NCBI GenBank assembly: GCA_034439615.1
Contig: JAWXAT010000028.1
Coordinates: 1-62,704, forward strand
Direction: 5' to 3'
Length of the DNA stretch: 62,704 nucleotides
DNA from: Oligoflexia bacterium
Lineage (GTDB): Bacteria; Bdellovibrionota; Bdellovibrionia; JABDDW01
The notes under the pieces were generated by a model. That model worked only from the letters and a program-made list of their open reading frames with translations. It did not search any database and was not told where the DNA came from. Position numbers and translations under genes: made by a program. Positions 45,397 to 53,776 of this stretch are shown here, piece by piece (position 1 is the stretch's first letter; the number at the start of each line of letters is the position of its first letter).

Positions 45397-46044
45397 TTAA
45401 GGAAGTGCTATAAAGTCTTGTAACGACTTTGCAATTAAAGTTGGGTTTTTTAGCATTTCAATCTCAATTGTTGATGTGGGTGTTACGCCATAGTCATGCC
45501 CCGGAAAAACTCGGGTGGTGGCTGGTAATTTTTTAAGTTTTTGCAGACTTAAAAATAAATCACTATCACTGCCTCCGGGCAAATCAGTTCTCCCACATTG
45601 CCCAACAAAAAGGGTATCACCACTTAAAAGTTGATCATCAATAAGATAACAACATCCACCTTCTGTATGCCCTGGTGTATGAAGGGCACGCACCAATATT
45701 TCACCAACTTGAAATTCTTCGTGATCTTTTAAAGGTTTATGAAGAGGAATTTGAGCACTTTGTAACCTTTGTTTTTCAAATTCATGGGCTACTACTTTGG
45801 CATTAGGAAGTATTTTTAGCATTTCAGGAAACCCTCCAGCGTGATCTGAGTGGCCGTGTGTAGCAATGAGATATTTGATTTCTGGAGGATGTTGCGGGTT
45901 AAAGCTATTCACCCATTTTATGACACGATCAAATTCAAACGCTGAATCAACAAGGGCCGCTGTATTTGTTTTAGAACAGTAAATGAGATAACAAAAGTTT
46001 TTCTCAGGCCCAATGAGTAATGAATGAATATTTGCGCGTAACAT
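45397..46044 (-). CDS. Metallo-beta-lactamase-fold hydrolase (glyoxalase II-like)
   Basis: It encodes 215 residues. The zinc motif HGHSDH occupies residues 63-68, followed by HTPGHTEGGCCYL and LSGDTLFVGQCGRTD. The pattern fits hydroxyacylglutathione hydrolase or a related thioesterase. It shares strand and direction with queG, ending a short run. Confidence 0.9.
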   Translation of the reverse strand: MLRANIHSLLIGPEKNFCYLIYCSKTNTAALVDSAFEFDRVIKWVNSFNPQHPPEIKYLIATHGHSDHAGGFPEMLKILPNAKVVAHEFEKQRLQSAQIPLHKPLKDHEEFQVGEILVRALHTPGHTEGGCCYLIDDQLLSGDTLFVGQCGRTDLPGGSDSDLFLSLQKLKKLPATTRVFPGHDYGVTPTSTIEIEMLKNPTLIAKSLQDFIALP

Positions 46045-46051
46045 AAGTTTA

Positions 46052-47014
46052 TTATCCTTCTAAATTTTCTAAAACAGTAAAAGCATTTCGCTTAAGATGT
46101 GGGGGTTTGGCTCGATTTAATGAAGTATTTTGGACATCTTTTTTTAAATCGCTATCCGTTGTTTTAAGTAATGATCTTAAATCAATTAATCCCGATTCTT
46201 TTTGCGGTGAAAGCTGTTGGGTTCTTCTTGATTTTTGATTCCACGGGCAGACATCTTGGCAAATATCACAGCCAAAAAAATTCGTACCAAAATTTTTTGA
46301 CAATTCTTTTGGAGGTTCTTCGTTAACTTCAATTGTCCAATAACTAATGCATTTTTTGGCGTCAAGTTTGTGAGGAGCCACTAAAGCTTTTGTGGGGCAG
46401 GCATCTAAACATTTTGTGCAAGTTCCGCAATGATCCATCACTGGCTTATCTTGTGGCAATGAAAGGGTTGTGAGGATTTCACTTAAGAAAACAAAACTTC
46501 CAAATTCTTGATTGATGAGACATGTGTTTTTGCCTATCCAACCAAGCCCTGATCTTTGGGCAACGTCACGTTCAAGCACTGCTTTTGTATCAACGCAGCT
46601 TAAAAACCCATGAGTTGGATACATCATTTTTAGTTCACTTATTAATTTTTGATGCCTAGCCTCAATTTCAAAATGATAGTCAGTGCCTCGAGCGTAACGT
46701 GCGATCCAGCCTTTTTTATCTTTTTTAAACTCGTCTTTGAGATCAATACTCAGCGGTTCTTGAGTGTCATAGTTGAGAATAAATGAAATCCAAGATTTTG
46801 CATTATGAAGTAAAAGCTGTGGGTTTGATTTTCTCTCTTGATGCCTGGCCAAATAGCTCATTGACCCATGTTGCCCCTCAGCAATCCATTTTTCGTAATA
46901 ATCCATCGTTGAAGGGCGTGTAGCTGACGTGAAGGCTACTTCATCAAAGTATTTACGACCCAGAATTTTGATCTGGTCAGCTGTAGAGATGGACATTTCA
47001 TCAAGAGCATTCAT
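46052..47014 (-). CDS. queG: Epoxyqueuosine reductase
   Basis: It catalyses the last step of queuosine synthesis in tRNA. It carries two [4Fe-4S] sets: CGTCTKCLDACP and CDICQDVCPW, with a cobalamin-binding IGKNTCLI segment before them. The C-terminal HEAT extension of E. coli QueG is short or absent. The start is uncertain: ATG 47014 (used) or ATG 46996; the longest frame to 47092 would overlap the divergent nucleotidyltransferase gene by 63 bases and is unlikely. Confidence 0.9.
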   Translation of the reverse strand: MNALDEMSISTADQIKILGRKYFDEVAFTSATRPSTMDYYEKWIAEGQHGSMSYLARHQERKSNPQLLLHNAKSWISFILNYDTQEPLSIDLKDEFKKDKKGWIARYARGTDYHFEIEARHQKLISELKMMYPTHGFLSCVDTKAVLERDVAQRSGLGWIGKNTCLINQEFGSFVFLSEILTTLSLPQDKPVMDHCGTCTKCLDACPTKALVAPHKLDAKKCISYWTIEVNEEPPKELSKNFGTNFFGCDICQDVCPWNQKSRRTQQLSPQKESGLIDLRSLLKTTDSDLKKDVQNTSLNRAKPPHLKRNAFTVLENLEG

Positions 47015-47029
47015 AAAATAGTCTATAAT

Positions 47030-48238
47030 ATGGAAATCTTTAAAAAACACCCTCAATGGAATGATGTGAAAAAAATCTGTACCAAGCTGCATGGAAATGG
47101 CTATACGGCCTGGCTTGCAGGCGGATGTGTACGAGATGGGCTTTTAGGCATCATGCCCAAAGACTTTGATATCGCAACAAATGCTCGGCCTAAAAAAGTC
47201 GAAAGTTTCTTCAATAAGACAGTTGATGTTGGTAAAGCCTTTGGGGTGATTAGAGTCATTGAGGCTTCAGGAGATATTGAAGTCGCAACATTTAGAAAAG
47301 ATGGTTCATATACCGACGGGCGGCGCCCTGATTCAGTTGAACTAGCGACACCTCAAGAAGATGCTAAACGTCGTGATTTTACTATAAACGCACTTTTTTA
47401 CGATATTTTTGAAGGTGAAGTTCATGACTTTGTAAATGGAATGGTTGATCTAAAGTCACGAATCATTAGAACAGTTGGGTTACCTGAAGATCGTTTTTTA
47501 GAAGATAAATTAAGAATCATACGGGCAGTTCGTTTTGTGTCCCAGCTTGATTTTCAATTAGATAAGTCTACTTATGACGTCATCACAAAATTTTCACAAA
47601 CTATAACAACAGTGAGTTGGGAACGCATAAGTGATGAATTAGAAAAGTTACTTTCCGGAATAAGACCAGATCGAGGCCTTGAGCTTTTACAAGATTCTGG
47701 TTTGTTAGACGTTATATTTCCTGAACTCATATATGACTCTAAGATCGTCGATTATTTGAAAAACACTACAGGTGATTCTGACCAAGTAATTCTAGGTTGG
47801 TTATTTTTATTCTCTTTGATTCAAAATGCTGATGATCATGCTAAAATATTTAAACGACTTAAATTTTCTAATGAAAAAGCACAAAGCATTGCGACAACTC
47901 TAGAAATTGCGACGAGTCTGCTTATTTTTGATCGATTAAATACACCAGATAAAAAGAAAACCGCTGCTGAAAATAGAACTGAAACTGCAATCAAGTTTTT
48001 AGATATTCAAAATAAGATTCAACCTGAAATACTTCAATACGTGAAAGCGAATCGTATACTTCCCAAACCTCTTATTGAGGCGGCTGATTTGATGTCTTTG
48101 GGCTTAAAACCAGGAAAAACCTTAGGTGAATCACTTCAAAAGGCATTTGATGCGCAACTTGAGAATGAGTTTACTCATAAAGGGGAGATCCTCACCTGGA
48201 TAAAGCAGAATTTAATAGTTAAACCGCCTGATAATTGA
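47030..48238 (+). CDS. CCA-adding / poly(A) polymerase family nucleotidyltransferase
   Basis: It encodes 402 residues. The class II NTP-transferase head has AGGCVRDGLLG and the catalytic DFDIAT, then RRDFTINALFYD, DLKSRIIRTVG, and the EDKLRIIRAVRF signature. CCA addition and poly(A) tailing cannot be told apart from sequence alone. TATAAT directly abuts the ATG and no RBS is visible, so the mRNA start or the codon may lie elsewhere. Confidence 0.9.
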   Translation: MEIFKKHPQWNDVKKICTKLHGNGYTAWLAGGCVRDGLLGIMPKDFDIATNARPKKVESFFNKTVDVGKAFGVIRVIEASGDIEVATFRKDGSYTDGRRPDSVELATPQEDAKRRDFTINALFYDIFEGEVHDFVNGMVDLKSRIIRTVGLPEDRFLEDKLRIIRAVRFVSQLDFQLDKSTYDVITKFSQTITTVSWERISDELEKLLSGIRPDRGLELLQDSGLLDVIFPELIYDSKIVDYLKNTTGDSDQVILGWLFLFSLIQNADDHAKIFKRLKFSNEKAQSIATTLEIATSLLIFDRLNTPDKKKTAAENRTETAIKFLDIQNKIQPEILQYVKANRILPKPLIEAADLMSLGLKPGKTLGESLQKAFDAQLENEFTHKGEILTWIKQNLIVKPPDN

Positions 48239-48314
48239 GCATTCCTGAAATATTTTCTATTGCTGATTTGATATCGATCTCGCATACTTGATTTAATAAA
48301 TTAAAGAGGAACTT

Positions 48315-48791
48315 GTGCATTATCAGACTAAAATATTTAGCCTAATTGCGTTATTAGCATTGAATATTTCATGCTTTCAAAGCCCTGTGCCCCAAGGTTT
48401 TAACGCGGGCAAAAAAACCGGTGATGTTTTTTTGATTATAAAACCCATTGCACCCTCTATAAATTGCGGATTTGTTTACTCAGGCAATAATAAAGATTTT
48501 GAAGTCTTATCCTATACCCTCTTGAAATTAAAAAAAGATGACCAAACAGGCGAGTATAACGCACTTGAAGAAGTTAGATTTAAGCGAATGCGCGTCGATG
48601 CAGTACGGGCTAAATTTAAAGCCAACAAAGAATTAAAAACTGATTACGTACTTTATGAAAAACAATTGTTTCTCGATATACTTCAAGAGAATGAAAAACT
48701 ACTCACTGATATTCCACTTATCGAACCAAAAAATGAGTTTTCTTTACTGATTAAATATCATGGAAATTCACTAGAAAAGTGCCTGGAATAA
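48315..48791 (+). CDS. Lipoprotein, unknown function
   Basis: It encodes 158 residues. The lipobox is LNISC (Cys near 20) after a short hydrophobic segment. The rest is charged, with a run of beta-like segments and no known domain. The GTG start follows AGAGGAA. It lies between the nucleotidyltransferase and the VWA lipoprotein; its own transcription unit is unclear. Confidence 0.7.
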   Translation: MHYQTKIFSLIALLALNISCFQSPVPQGFNAGKKTGDVFLIIKPIAPSINCGFVYSGNNKDFEVLSYTLLKLKKDDQTGEYNALEEVRFKRMRVDAVRAKFKANKELKTDYVLYEKQLFLDILQENEKLLTDIPLIEPKNEFSLLIKYHGNSLEKCLE

Positions 48792-48964
48792 AGTTTTGCT
48801 CAAAAAAGTGCTTCGAATAAAACTTCCCAAGTTTTGTGTCTCAAATAAAGTTTATGAAAAGCGTTTAATTTAAATACAAAATATTCTAATTATACAAATT
48901 TTCTTAATATAGACCTCTATCTAGCGCTGTTATCACATTGAATTTAATCTGAATTTAACTTTAC

Positions 48965-48976
48965 AGACCATGGTCT
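48965..48976. promoter_or_regulatory. 12-bp palindrome upstream of the VWA gene
   Basis: AGACCATGGTCT is a perfect palindrome about 60 bases before the VWA-gene start. It may be an operator; chance cannot be excluded. Confidence 0.3.
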
Positions 48977-49036
48977 TTTGGGCATGGCCATTGCTTTACT
49001 TTAAGAAAGGGGAAGTTCATTCAAACGGGGGTAATA

Positions 49037-50665
49037 ATGAAGTATCTCGTATTCGTGGTAAGTGTTGGTTTCGCATTTGGTTGCAGTGATGCAAGACTTG
49101 CCAAACAAATTCAAGCCGCATCAGTTAAAAGTGAGGGCTATTTTTGTACTCAAGCGCCACAAATTAGTAATGGCATAACAAAATTCATGTTCGTCATTGA
49201 TAAATCAGGTAGTAACGTGGACACAGACCCCGGCAATGCAAAACGCGCTGATAACATCGAACGTTTTTTTAACAGCCCCGCTAGTAGTCCGAGACGTGAT
49301 AATCCTAATATTGCCTGGGGCTACATTGCCTTTGCTGGTAGTTCAGCCACTGCATTTATTAATGACGGCAATGATCAAAATCCTACATTTGTTGGAGTAC
49401 CAAATAACATTGCGGCTATGAATAATGCTTTGGCACTTCAACGTGGCCCTGACAACGACCTAACACCTTATCGTGCTGCAATTGCATTAACTAAAAAAGC
49501 CATCATCAATGACCAAGCACTTCACCCAAATGAAACTCATAACTATGTTGTATTTTTCGTTTCTGACGGTCGACCAACTGATTATGGAGCTGAAGGCCCT
49601 GCAGGGGCTGATGCTTTTAGCGATGTTGATGATCTCGTGAATACGATTCCGGGAAAAATAACTTTCAGCACTGCCTATTATGGTGCTTTTGACCCGGCAA
49701 CTGCCGATGGTTTAAAACAAATGGCAGAACATGGACACGGTAAATTCGTTGATACCAATGCAATGCCTGATTTTGAAATCGATGATTTGCTCAATAATGC
49801 AGGTGCGCACGCAGACACCTATCAGGTGAATAAGATTTTAGTCTACAATCTAAACAGTGCAGTTTGTTTAGATAAAAAAAGAATTTCACTTGATTCAGAT
49901 GCCGATGGTTTATGTGATGATGACGAAACCTATACAACAAAAACAGATCCACAAAATCGCTTTTCAAAAGGTGACGGGTACGGAGATTATTTCCATTATA
50001 TTTCCAAAGTAACTGGAGGGTCTTTACCTGTTTGTTATGATCGCACTGATGAAGACTTTGATCTTCTAACAGCATGTGAAGAGCTCTACATGTATAATGA
50101 GCATCCCACTGGAACAAAATTAAACCGAGCTGATGCGAAAAATCCTGATACTGATTTCGATTGGTTTATCGATGGTATTGAGTATCTTATGCTTAAAAAT
50201 CGTTCATCAGCACTTGATATGTTTAATGTTTTTAAAAGCTATGATGGTGAACCCGTGAATGCGGGTGAGCAAATCACCCAACATCGTAATCCCTTATTTT
50301 ATGATTACAATATGGCACCAACAGAGATGTACGACACACGTATTGAGTTTGATAAATATAATGATCAGGGTCAAAGTTGTTATCGATTTAAACAAGATAA
50401 TCTTAAATTATTTCACACTAAGTCTGTTAGTGCACAAAACTCACTAGGGCCTTTGTATGCGCATAAAGAGTGGGATAATACAGTACTAATTTATTACATT
50501 CAAAGTCTTGAAAAAGACCCTACAGGTGCTGGTTATTATGCGTACAGCGTTCAAACTTTGAGTGGAAACCCTGGTACAATAAAACGATTGGGCCGTGACA
50601 GTGGGCTTCAAGTACGTGATGGTACTTTTACACTTTATCAAATACCGGAGCCAGCAAAGCCATGA
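49037..50665 (+). CDS. VWA-domain lipoprotein, CglB-like
   Basis: It encodes 542 residues. The lipobox ends at Cys16 (GFAFGC). A von Willebrand A domain (about 48-265) has the MIDAS motif D55-x-S57-x-S59. It is followed by an Asp-rich calcium-binding stretch (LDSDADGLCDDDE, then DTDFDWFIDG) like thrombospondin type 3. In Myxococcus, CglB is an outer-membrane VWA lipoprotein adhesin of the gliding machinery, and the motor genes nearby support the same role here; homology to CglB itself is inferred from domains and context. GGGGGT precedes the ATG. Its stop overlaps the next start (ATGA). Confidence 0.8.
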   Translation: MKYLVFVVSVGFAFGCSDARLAKQIQAASVKSEGYFCTQAPQISNGITKFMFVIDKSGSNVDTDPGNAKRADNIERFFNSPASSPRRDNPNIAWGYIAFAGSSATAFINDGNDQNPTFVGVPNNIAAMNNALALQRGPDNDLTPYRAAIALTKKAIINDQALHPNETHNYVVFFVSDGRPTDYGAEGPAGADAFSDVDDLVNTIPGKITFSTAYYGAFDPATADGLKQMAEHGHGKFVDTNAMPDFEIDDLLNNAGAHADTYQVNKILVYNLNSAVCLDKKRISLDSDADGLCDDDETYTTKTDPQNRFSKGDGYGDYFHYISKVTGGSLPVCYDRTDEDFDLLTACEELYMYNEHPTGTKLNRADAKNPDTDFDWFIDGIEYLMLKNRSSALDMFNVFKSYDGEPVNAGEQITQHRNPLFYDYNMAPTEMYDTRIEFDKYNDQGQSCYRFKQDNLKLFHTKSVSAQNSLGPLYAHKEWDNTVLIYYIQSLEKDPTGAGYYAYSVQTLSGNPGTIKRLGRDSGLQVRDGTFTLYQIPEPAKP

Positions 50666-50841
50666 AGACCAGCAAAACCATGAAGACCAGCAAAGCCATG
50701 AAGACCAGCAAAACCATGAAGACCAGCAAAACCATGAAGACCAGCAAAGCCATGAAGACCAGCAAAACCATGAAGACCAGCAAAGCCATGAAGACCAGCA
50801 AAACCATGAAGACCAGCAAAGCTATGAAGGTCAACAAAACA
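50650..50841 (+). repeat. 18-bp tandem repeat encoding MKTSK(T/A)
   Basis: The unit is ATGAAGACCAGCAAARCC, with R being A or G. Nine near-perfect copies and one diverged copy run from 50662, with a partial unit before it that forms the last codons of the VWA gene. Each unit has an in-frame ATG for the downstream gene and a TGA for the upstream frame. No frame has a stop inside the array in the downstream frame. Confidence 0.95.
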
Positions 50842-51171
50842 TTTTTGTCTTACAATTCTGTTAAAAAAGCCCTCATATCAGGTGTTAGATTTCTCAAAAC
50901 ATTAGGAATGTCCCAGAGCAAGTTTATTGGCAAGACTGTGTTCGTGCTCTTGATCTTGTTTATTCTACCGTTGGAATCAGCTCATGCACAAACAAAGGCT
51001 CGACTTGATCTAGATGATATGATGATCAAAGGCGAGCTGCATAACGATGATCGCCTCATGATTCTTGCTCGTCAAAAAAATGAAATGAAAAATTTTATAA
51101 AATTTCGCACAAGTTTTCGAGAAGAAATGCTTCAAGAACTACCTGTACCTAAAGCCCGCCGTCGCTATTAG
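50662..51171 (+). CDS. Small exported protein with repeat-encoded N-terminus, possible GltF/CglF type
   Basis: If translated from 50662, it has 169 residues: ten 6-residue repeats, then a linker, then a signal peptide (KTVFVLLILFILPLESAHAQ) and a 51-residue mature part. That part contains LDDMMIKGELHNDD and a C-terminal FRTSFREEMLQEL, a pattern that I associate with small proteins beside deltaproteobacterial gliding genes. Initiation could be at any of ten repeated ATGs or at 50908 just before the signal peptide. The ATGA overlap with the VWA gene suggests translational coupling. Confidence 0.6.
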   Translation: MKTSKTMKTSKAMKTSKTMKTSKTMKTSKAMKTSKTMKTSKAMKTSKTMKTSKAMKVNKTFLSYNSVKKALISGVRFLKTLGMSQSKFIGKTVFVLLILFILPLESAHAQTKARLDLDDMMIKGELHNDDRLMILARQKNEMKNFIKFRTSFREEMLQELPVPKARRRY

Positions 51172-51175
51172 AGCC

Positions 51176-51192
51176 TGTCTAAACTTTAGACA
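51176..51192. promoter_or_regulatory. 17-bp inverted repeat TGTCTAAA-C-TTTAGACA
   Basis: A perfect 8-bp inverted repeat with a one-base centre lies just after the small exported gene. No T-run follows, so a terminator is unlikely. TTTAGACA also occurs in the leader of the TolQ-type gene. Confidence 0.45.
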
Positions 51193-51335
51193 CCTGATTT
51201 TACTCTAAGCACAGAGATGTGGTGAGTGTAATTGTACTGCCTTATGCGTGGTCTAGATTTCGCAATTTGAATCTACAGAACATACTCAAACATACGAATG
51301 CCAGTACGCCTGAATTTGATTGAAGTGGGAGTTAT

Positions 51336-52421
51336 ATGAAAACCGATGTTGTTACTTTGATAGAACTACCAAAATTTAGAAAATATGCATGGTTAAGATC
51401 GGGTACCGCATTATTAAGGTCAGGCGTATTGTCAAAATCTCTGAGCACATTAAAAGTTTTCAGTATGTTTTGTGTTCTGACAATATCAGTCAATAGCCTG
51501 GCAATGAATGACGAAACCAAAACAATTGCAGATTTAGTAGATGATACTCCCACATACTCTATTGAACGCGTTCGGGCACTTATGAATTTGCGTACTACTT
51601 TAGCGTCAGAAGGTGTTGCTCCGAATAAAATCGCGGCATTTATAAAAGAAGTTGAAATTGGCCTTGATACAAAAAATACTTCTCCCAACATGAACAGCTC
51701 ATTAAGACAAAACATCCCATTAGAAAAAATAGCAAATGCTCAAAAGTCATTAAATGGGGCAAGCTTTTATAAAAAATATATAAGCCGAGATCACACTTTG
51801 ATGGGTAAAATGCAAGAACTTGTTAGACAAGCAAGAAGTTCCTCGATCAAACCTCTTGCCGCAGCAGCTGTTGCAACTGGCGTCATTGCTGGAGGCTTAT
51901 ACTATGTGAAAGATTATTTAACTCCCGAGGGGCGACGTTTAATTGCTGAAAAAAAGCGCCTTGAAGCAAAATTGAAATCAGAAGAACTTAATCGTAGAAT
52001 GCCTGGAAATTTAGAAAAATTCAAAAATTCAGATGTTGCAAAATTGGCCAACGTGCTTCTTGCTACACAGGATTACGATTATTTCGTAAGCCAGTTCTTT
52101 TCAAGTCCAACATCTGTAGCAAAGATCAAACAAACTCTTTTCGACAAGTATCCCTATGACGACCTTTGTAATTTAGACGCTCGTTTTGTCATTGAAGATC
52201 TTTTTCTCTGGGATGCTGATCTAACAGTGAGTAACAGAATCACCGTTCAGCCAAACTCATTGGCAAGAAAACGTTATAAAGAATTAGCAGCTCAAAATTT
52301 TGTAATTAGTGAATGTAAATTGGCGAAAAATTATTTTATCAAGTCATCTGACACTACAACCGACATAATTACTGCCAAAACATCTGCTACTGGTACTGCC
52401 TCCAGCTCACGAGCAAATTAG
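51336..52421 (+). CDS. Membrane-anchored/exported protein, unknown function
   Basis: It encodes 361 residues. The N-terminus has a long basic stretch and a hydrophobic segment (FSMFCVLTISVNSLA) consistent with a signal peptide. A second hydrophobic segment (KPLAAAAVATGVIAGGLYYV) lies near the middle. The C-terminal half is charged and helical with two Cys. Good GGGAG RBS. I recognise no family. The last codons (SSSRAN) are partly duplicated about 120 bases further on. Confidence 0.65.
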   Translation: MKTDVVTLIELPKFRKYAWLRSGTALLRSGVLSKSLSTLKVFSMFCVLTISVNSLAMNDETKTIADLVDDTPTYSIERVRALMNLRTTLASEGVAPNKIAAFIKEVEIGLDTKNTSPNMNSSLRQNIPLEKIANAQKSLNGASFYKKYISRDHTLMGKMQELVRQARSSSIKPLAAAAVATGVIAGGLYYVKDYLTPEGRRLIAEKKRLEAKLKSEELNRRMPGNLEKFKNSDVAKLANVLLATQDYDYFVSQFFSSPTSVAKIKQTLFDKYPYDDLCNLDARFVIEDLFLWDADLTVSNRITVQPNSLARKRYKELAAQNFVISECKLAKNYFIKSSDTTTDIITAKTSATGTASSSRAN

Positions 52422-52539
52422 AGAACACAGGGAATGGCAGAGAACACAGGGAACCTTCTGGGGTACAGCAAGCTCGCTGAATAACGCCAGAGTACGCCAC
52501 GTTTAGTTTCCGGTTTCCCCCACAGCTTACGAGCAAATT
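52403..52539. repeat. Imperfect copies: gene 3' end and a 15-base doublet
   Basis: CAGCTCACGAGCAAATT at 52403-52419 recurs as CAGCTTACGAGCAAATT at 52523-52539 (16/17). Between them AGAGAACACAGGGAA is repeated at 52420-52434 and 52439-52453. The first copy codes for the end of the preceding gene. Confidence 0.75.
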
Positions 52540-52542
52540 GTG

Positions 52543-52665
52543 ATACTGCAACGATTTGATTACCCTTCAATTACATGATTTCTATACTGCAACGATTTGA
52601 TTACCCTTCAATTACATGATTTCTATACTGCAACGATTTGATTACCCTTCAATTACATGATTTCT
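52543..52665. repeat. Three perfect 41-bp tandem repeats
   Basis: The unit starts ATACTGCAACGATTTGATTA and ends ATGATTTCT; copies begin at 52543, 52584 and 52625. All three are identical and there are no spacers. They lie in the 422-base gap between the unknown exported gene and the transposase-like gene; the remainder of that gap shows no ORF. Confidence 0.95.
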
Positions 52666-52843
52666 ACAATTCACATAATATGACATTGCCCCACTGTTTT
52701 TATTGATTTCCGTAAAAATTCTAATAGTATGCGAACAACTCGAAAGGGGTAATTCAGGGTCGTGTTATCCAAGGTTGATTAAAGGTCGTATAATTCATAG
52801 ATCAAGATACATATTGTAAATATTTGAGGCGAAATAACAATTT

Positions 52844-53434
52844 ATGAAGAAAATCTTGAAGCAACTCACATTTGAAAAAACTAAAACTTTTGCTGATTTT
52901 AATGACAGGGTAGAACATGGAGGGTCTACACGTATTGGCAAACGTAAACTTTATCGGCCGTTTAATTCAAAAAAAGCAATTCATCTTGTTTTAAGATCGA
53001 CAAAGGCTCATGGTCAGTGGTCGATGCTCAAGAAACGTAACGAAAATACAATTTCACGACTCATATATTCTTCAGCAGCGAAGAATATGATTAACATTCA
53101 TAAATTTGCAAATTCTGGCAACCATTTGCACGTTTTACTTAAGGCCCCATCTAAGAAAGCGTTTCAAAAATTTCTAAGAACCATAACAGGGCTTATTGCT
53201 AGACATGTGATGAATGCTCGCAGAGGCTATGCAAAAGGAAAATTTTGGAATTCACTCGCATATACAAAAATGATTCTAAGCATGCACCAATTTAAGAATA
53301 CGGCGAACTACATCTGGAAAAACGCATTGGAAGGGTGGGGAATCATTCCACCGCGATCACAGGCATTAGGTCGCGTTAAAATTAATTTTTTAATCGATGA
53401 TTGGTTGCAACAAAATCGAATTTACGATGGCTAA
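52844..53434 (+). CDS. REP-associated tyrosine transposase-like protein (IS200/Y1 HUH family)
   Basis: It encodes 196 residues. The HUH motif is HLH at residues 94-96 (SGNHLHVLLK), and Tyr156 in NTANYIWKN is the likely nucleophile. The N-terminal KAIHLVLRSTK and the FKNTANYIWKNALEGW block are typical of RAYT/Y1_Tnp proteins that cut single-stranded DNA. No matching terminal REP palindromes were identified, so mobility is not shown; it may be domesticated. It lies within a cluster of short duplications. Confidence 0.82.
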   Translation: MKKILKQLTFEKTKTFADFNDRVEHGGSTRIGKRKLYRPFNSKKAIHLVLRSTKAHGQWSMLKKRNENTISRLIYSSAAKNMINIHKFANSGNHLHVLLKAPSKKAFQKFLRTITGLIARHVMNARRGYAKGKFWNSLAYTKMILSMHQFKNTANYIWKNALEGWGIIPPRSQALGRVKINFLIDDWLQQNRIYDG

Positions 53435-53776
53435 CGCAGCTGAAGTGGTGAGAAAGAATGAAGACAGAGGAAGTTGAAAAAAAGAAGGGACCGCAGGAAG
53501 ATGAAAGAGGTGAGAAAGAATGAAGGCAGAGAAGAAAAGGCCGAGAACTGAAGGGATGAGAAAGAGAGGCAAGTAGTAGTAAAAAAGAAGCCAAGCCAAA
53601 TCAGATCAGTTCAGATCAGATCGAAGAATAAGAAAACCGGGGGAGGATTAGCTCGAAGAATACGAAAGAAAAAGTAGAAGAAAGAAGGGGAATTCACAAT
53701 CAATCGATTTGAACTTCGTATAGTGGGAGTGTAAGTTCTGCGCGCGTAAAACGCAGTACCGGGGGAGGATCAGCCT
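53435..53776. other. Purine-rich intergenic region with internal repeats
   Basis: From about 53440 to 53700 the plus strand is mostly A and G. Two copies of GTGAGAAAGAATGAAG (near 53448 and 53512) and two of CCGGGGGAGGAT (near 53637 and 53759) occur. It ends with a fragment copied from the FHA gene. No credible ORF: the minus-strand frames are low-complexity Ser/Leu/Phe. Confidence 0.6.
53721..53759 (+). repeat. Inverted 39-bp copy of an FHA-gene fragment
   Basis: The 39 bases TAGTGGGAGTGTAAGTTCTG... ending ACGCAGTAC match the complement of 55748-55786, inside the minus-strand FHA/AgmX-type gene, at 38 of 39 positions. The two copies are in opposite orientation and bracket the TolQ-TolR-TolR operon. 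Confidence 0.92.

Noticed and set aside
46997-47092. Longer queG start at 47092
   Set aside because: It would run 63 bases into the divergent nucleotidyltransferase gene and adds residues not typical of QueG.
50595-50864. Other ORFs through the 18-bp array (plus-strand EDQQ-type frame and minus-strand VFMALL-type frame)
   Set aside because: The repeat has no stops in several frames, so these are by-products of the array, not genes.
52543-52665. CRISPR-like array
   Set aside because: The three 41-bp units are identical with no spacers, and no cas genes are present.
53382-53599. Minus-strand Ser/Leu/Phe-rich ORFs
   Set aside because: They are the complement of the purine-rich tract and have no RBS or domain.
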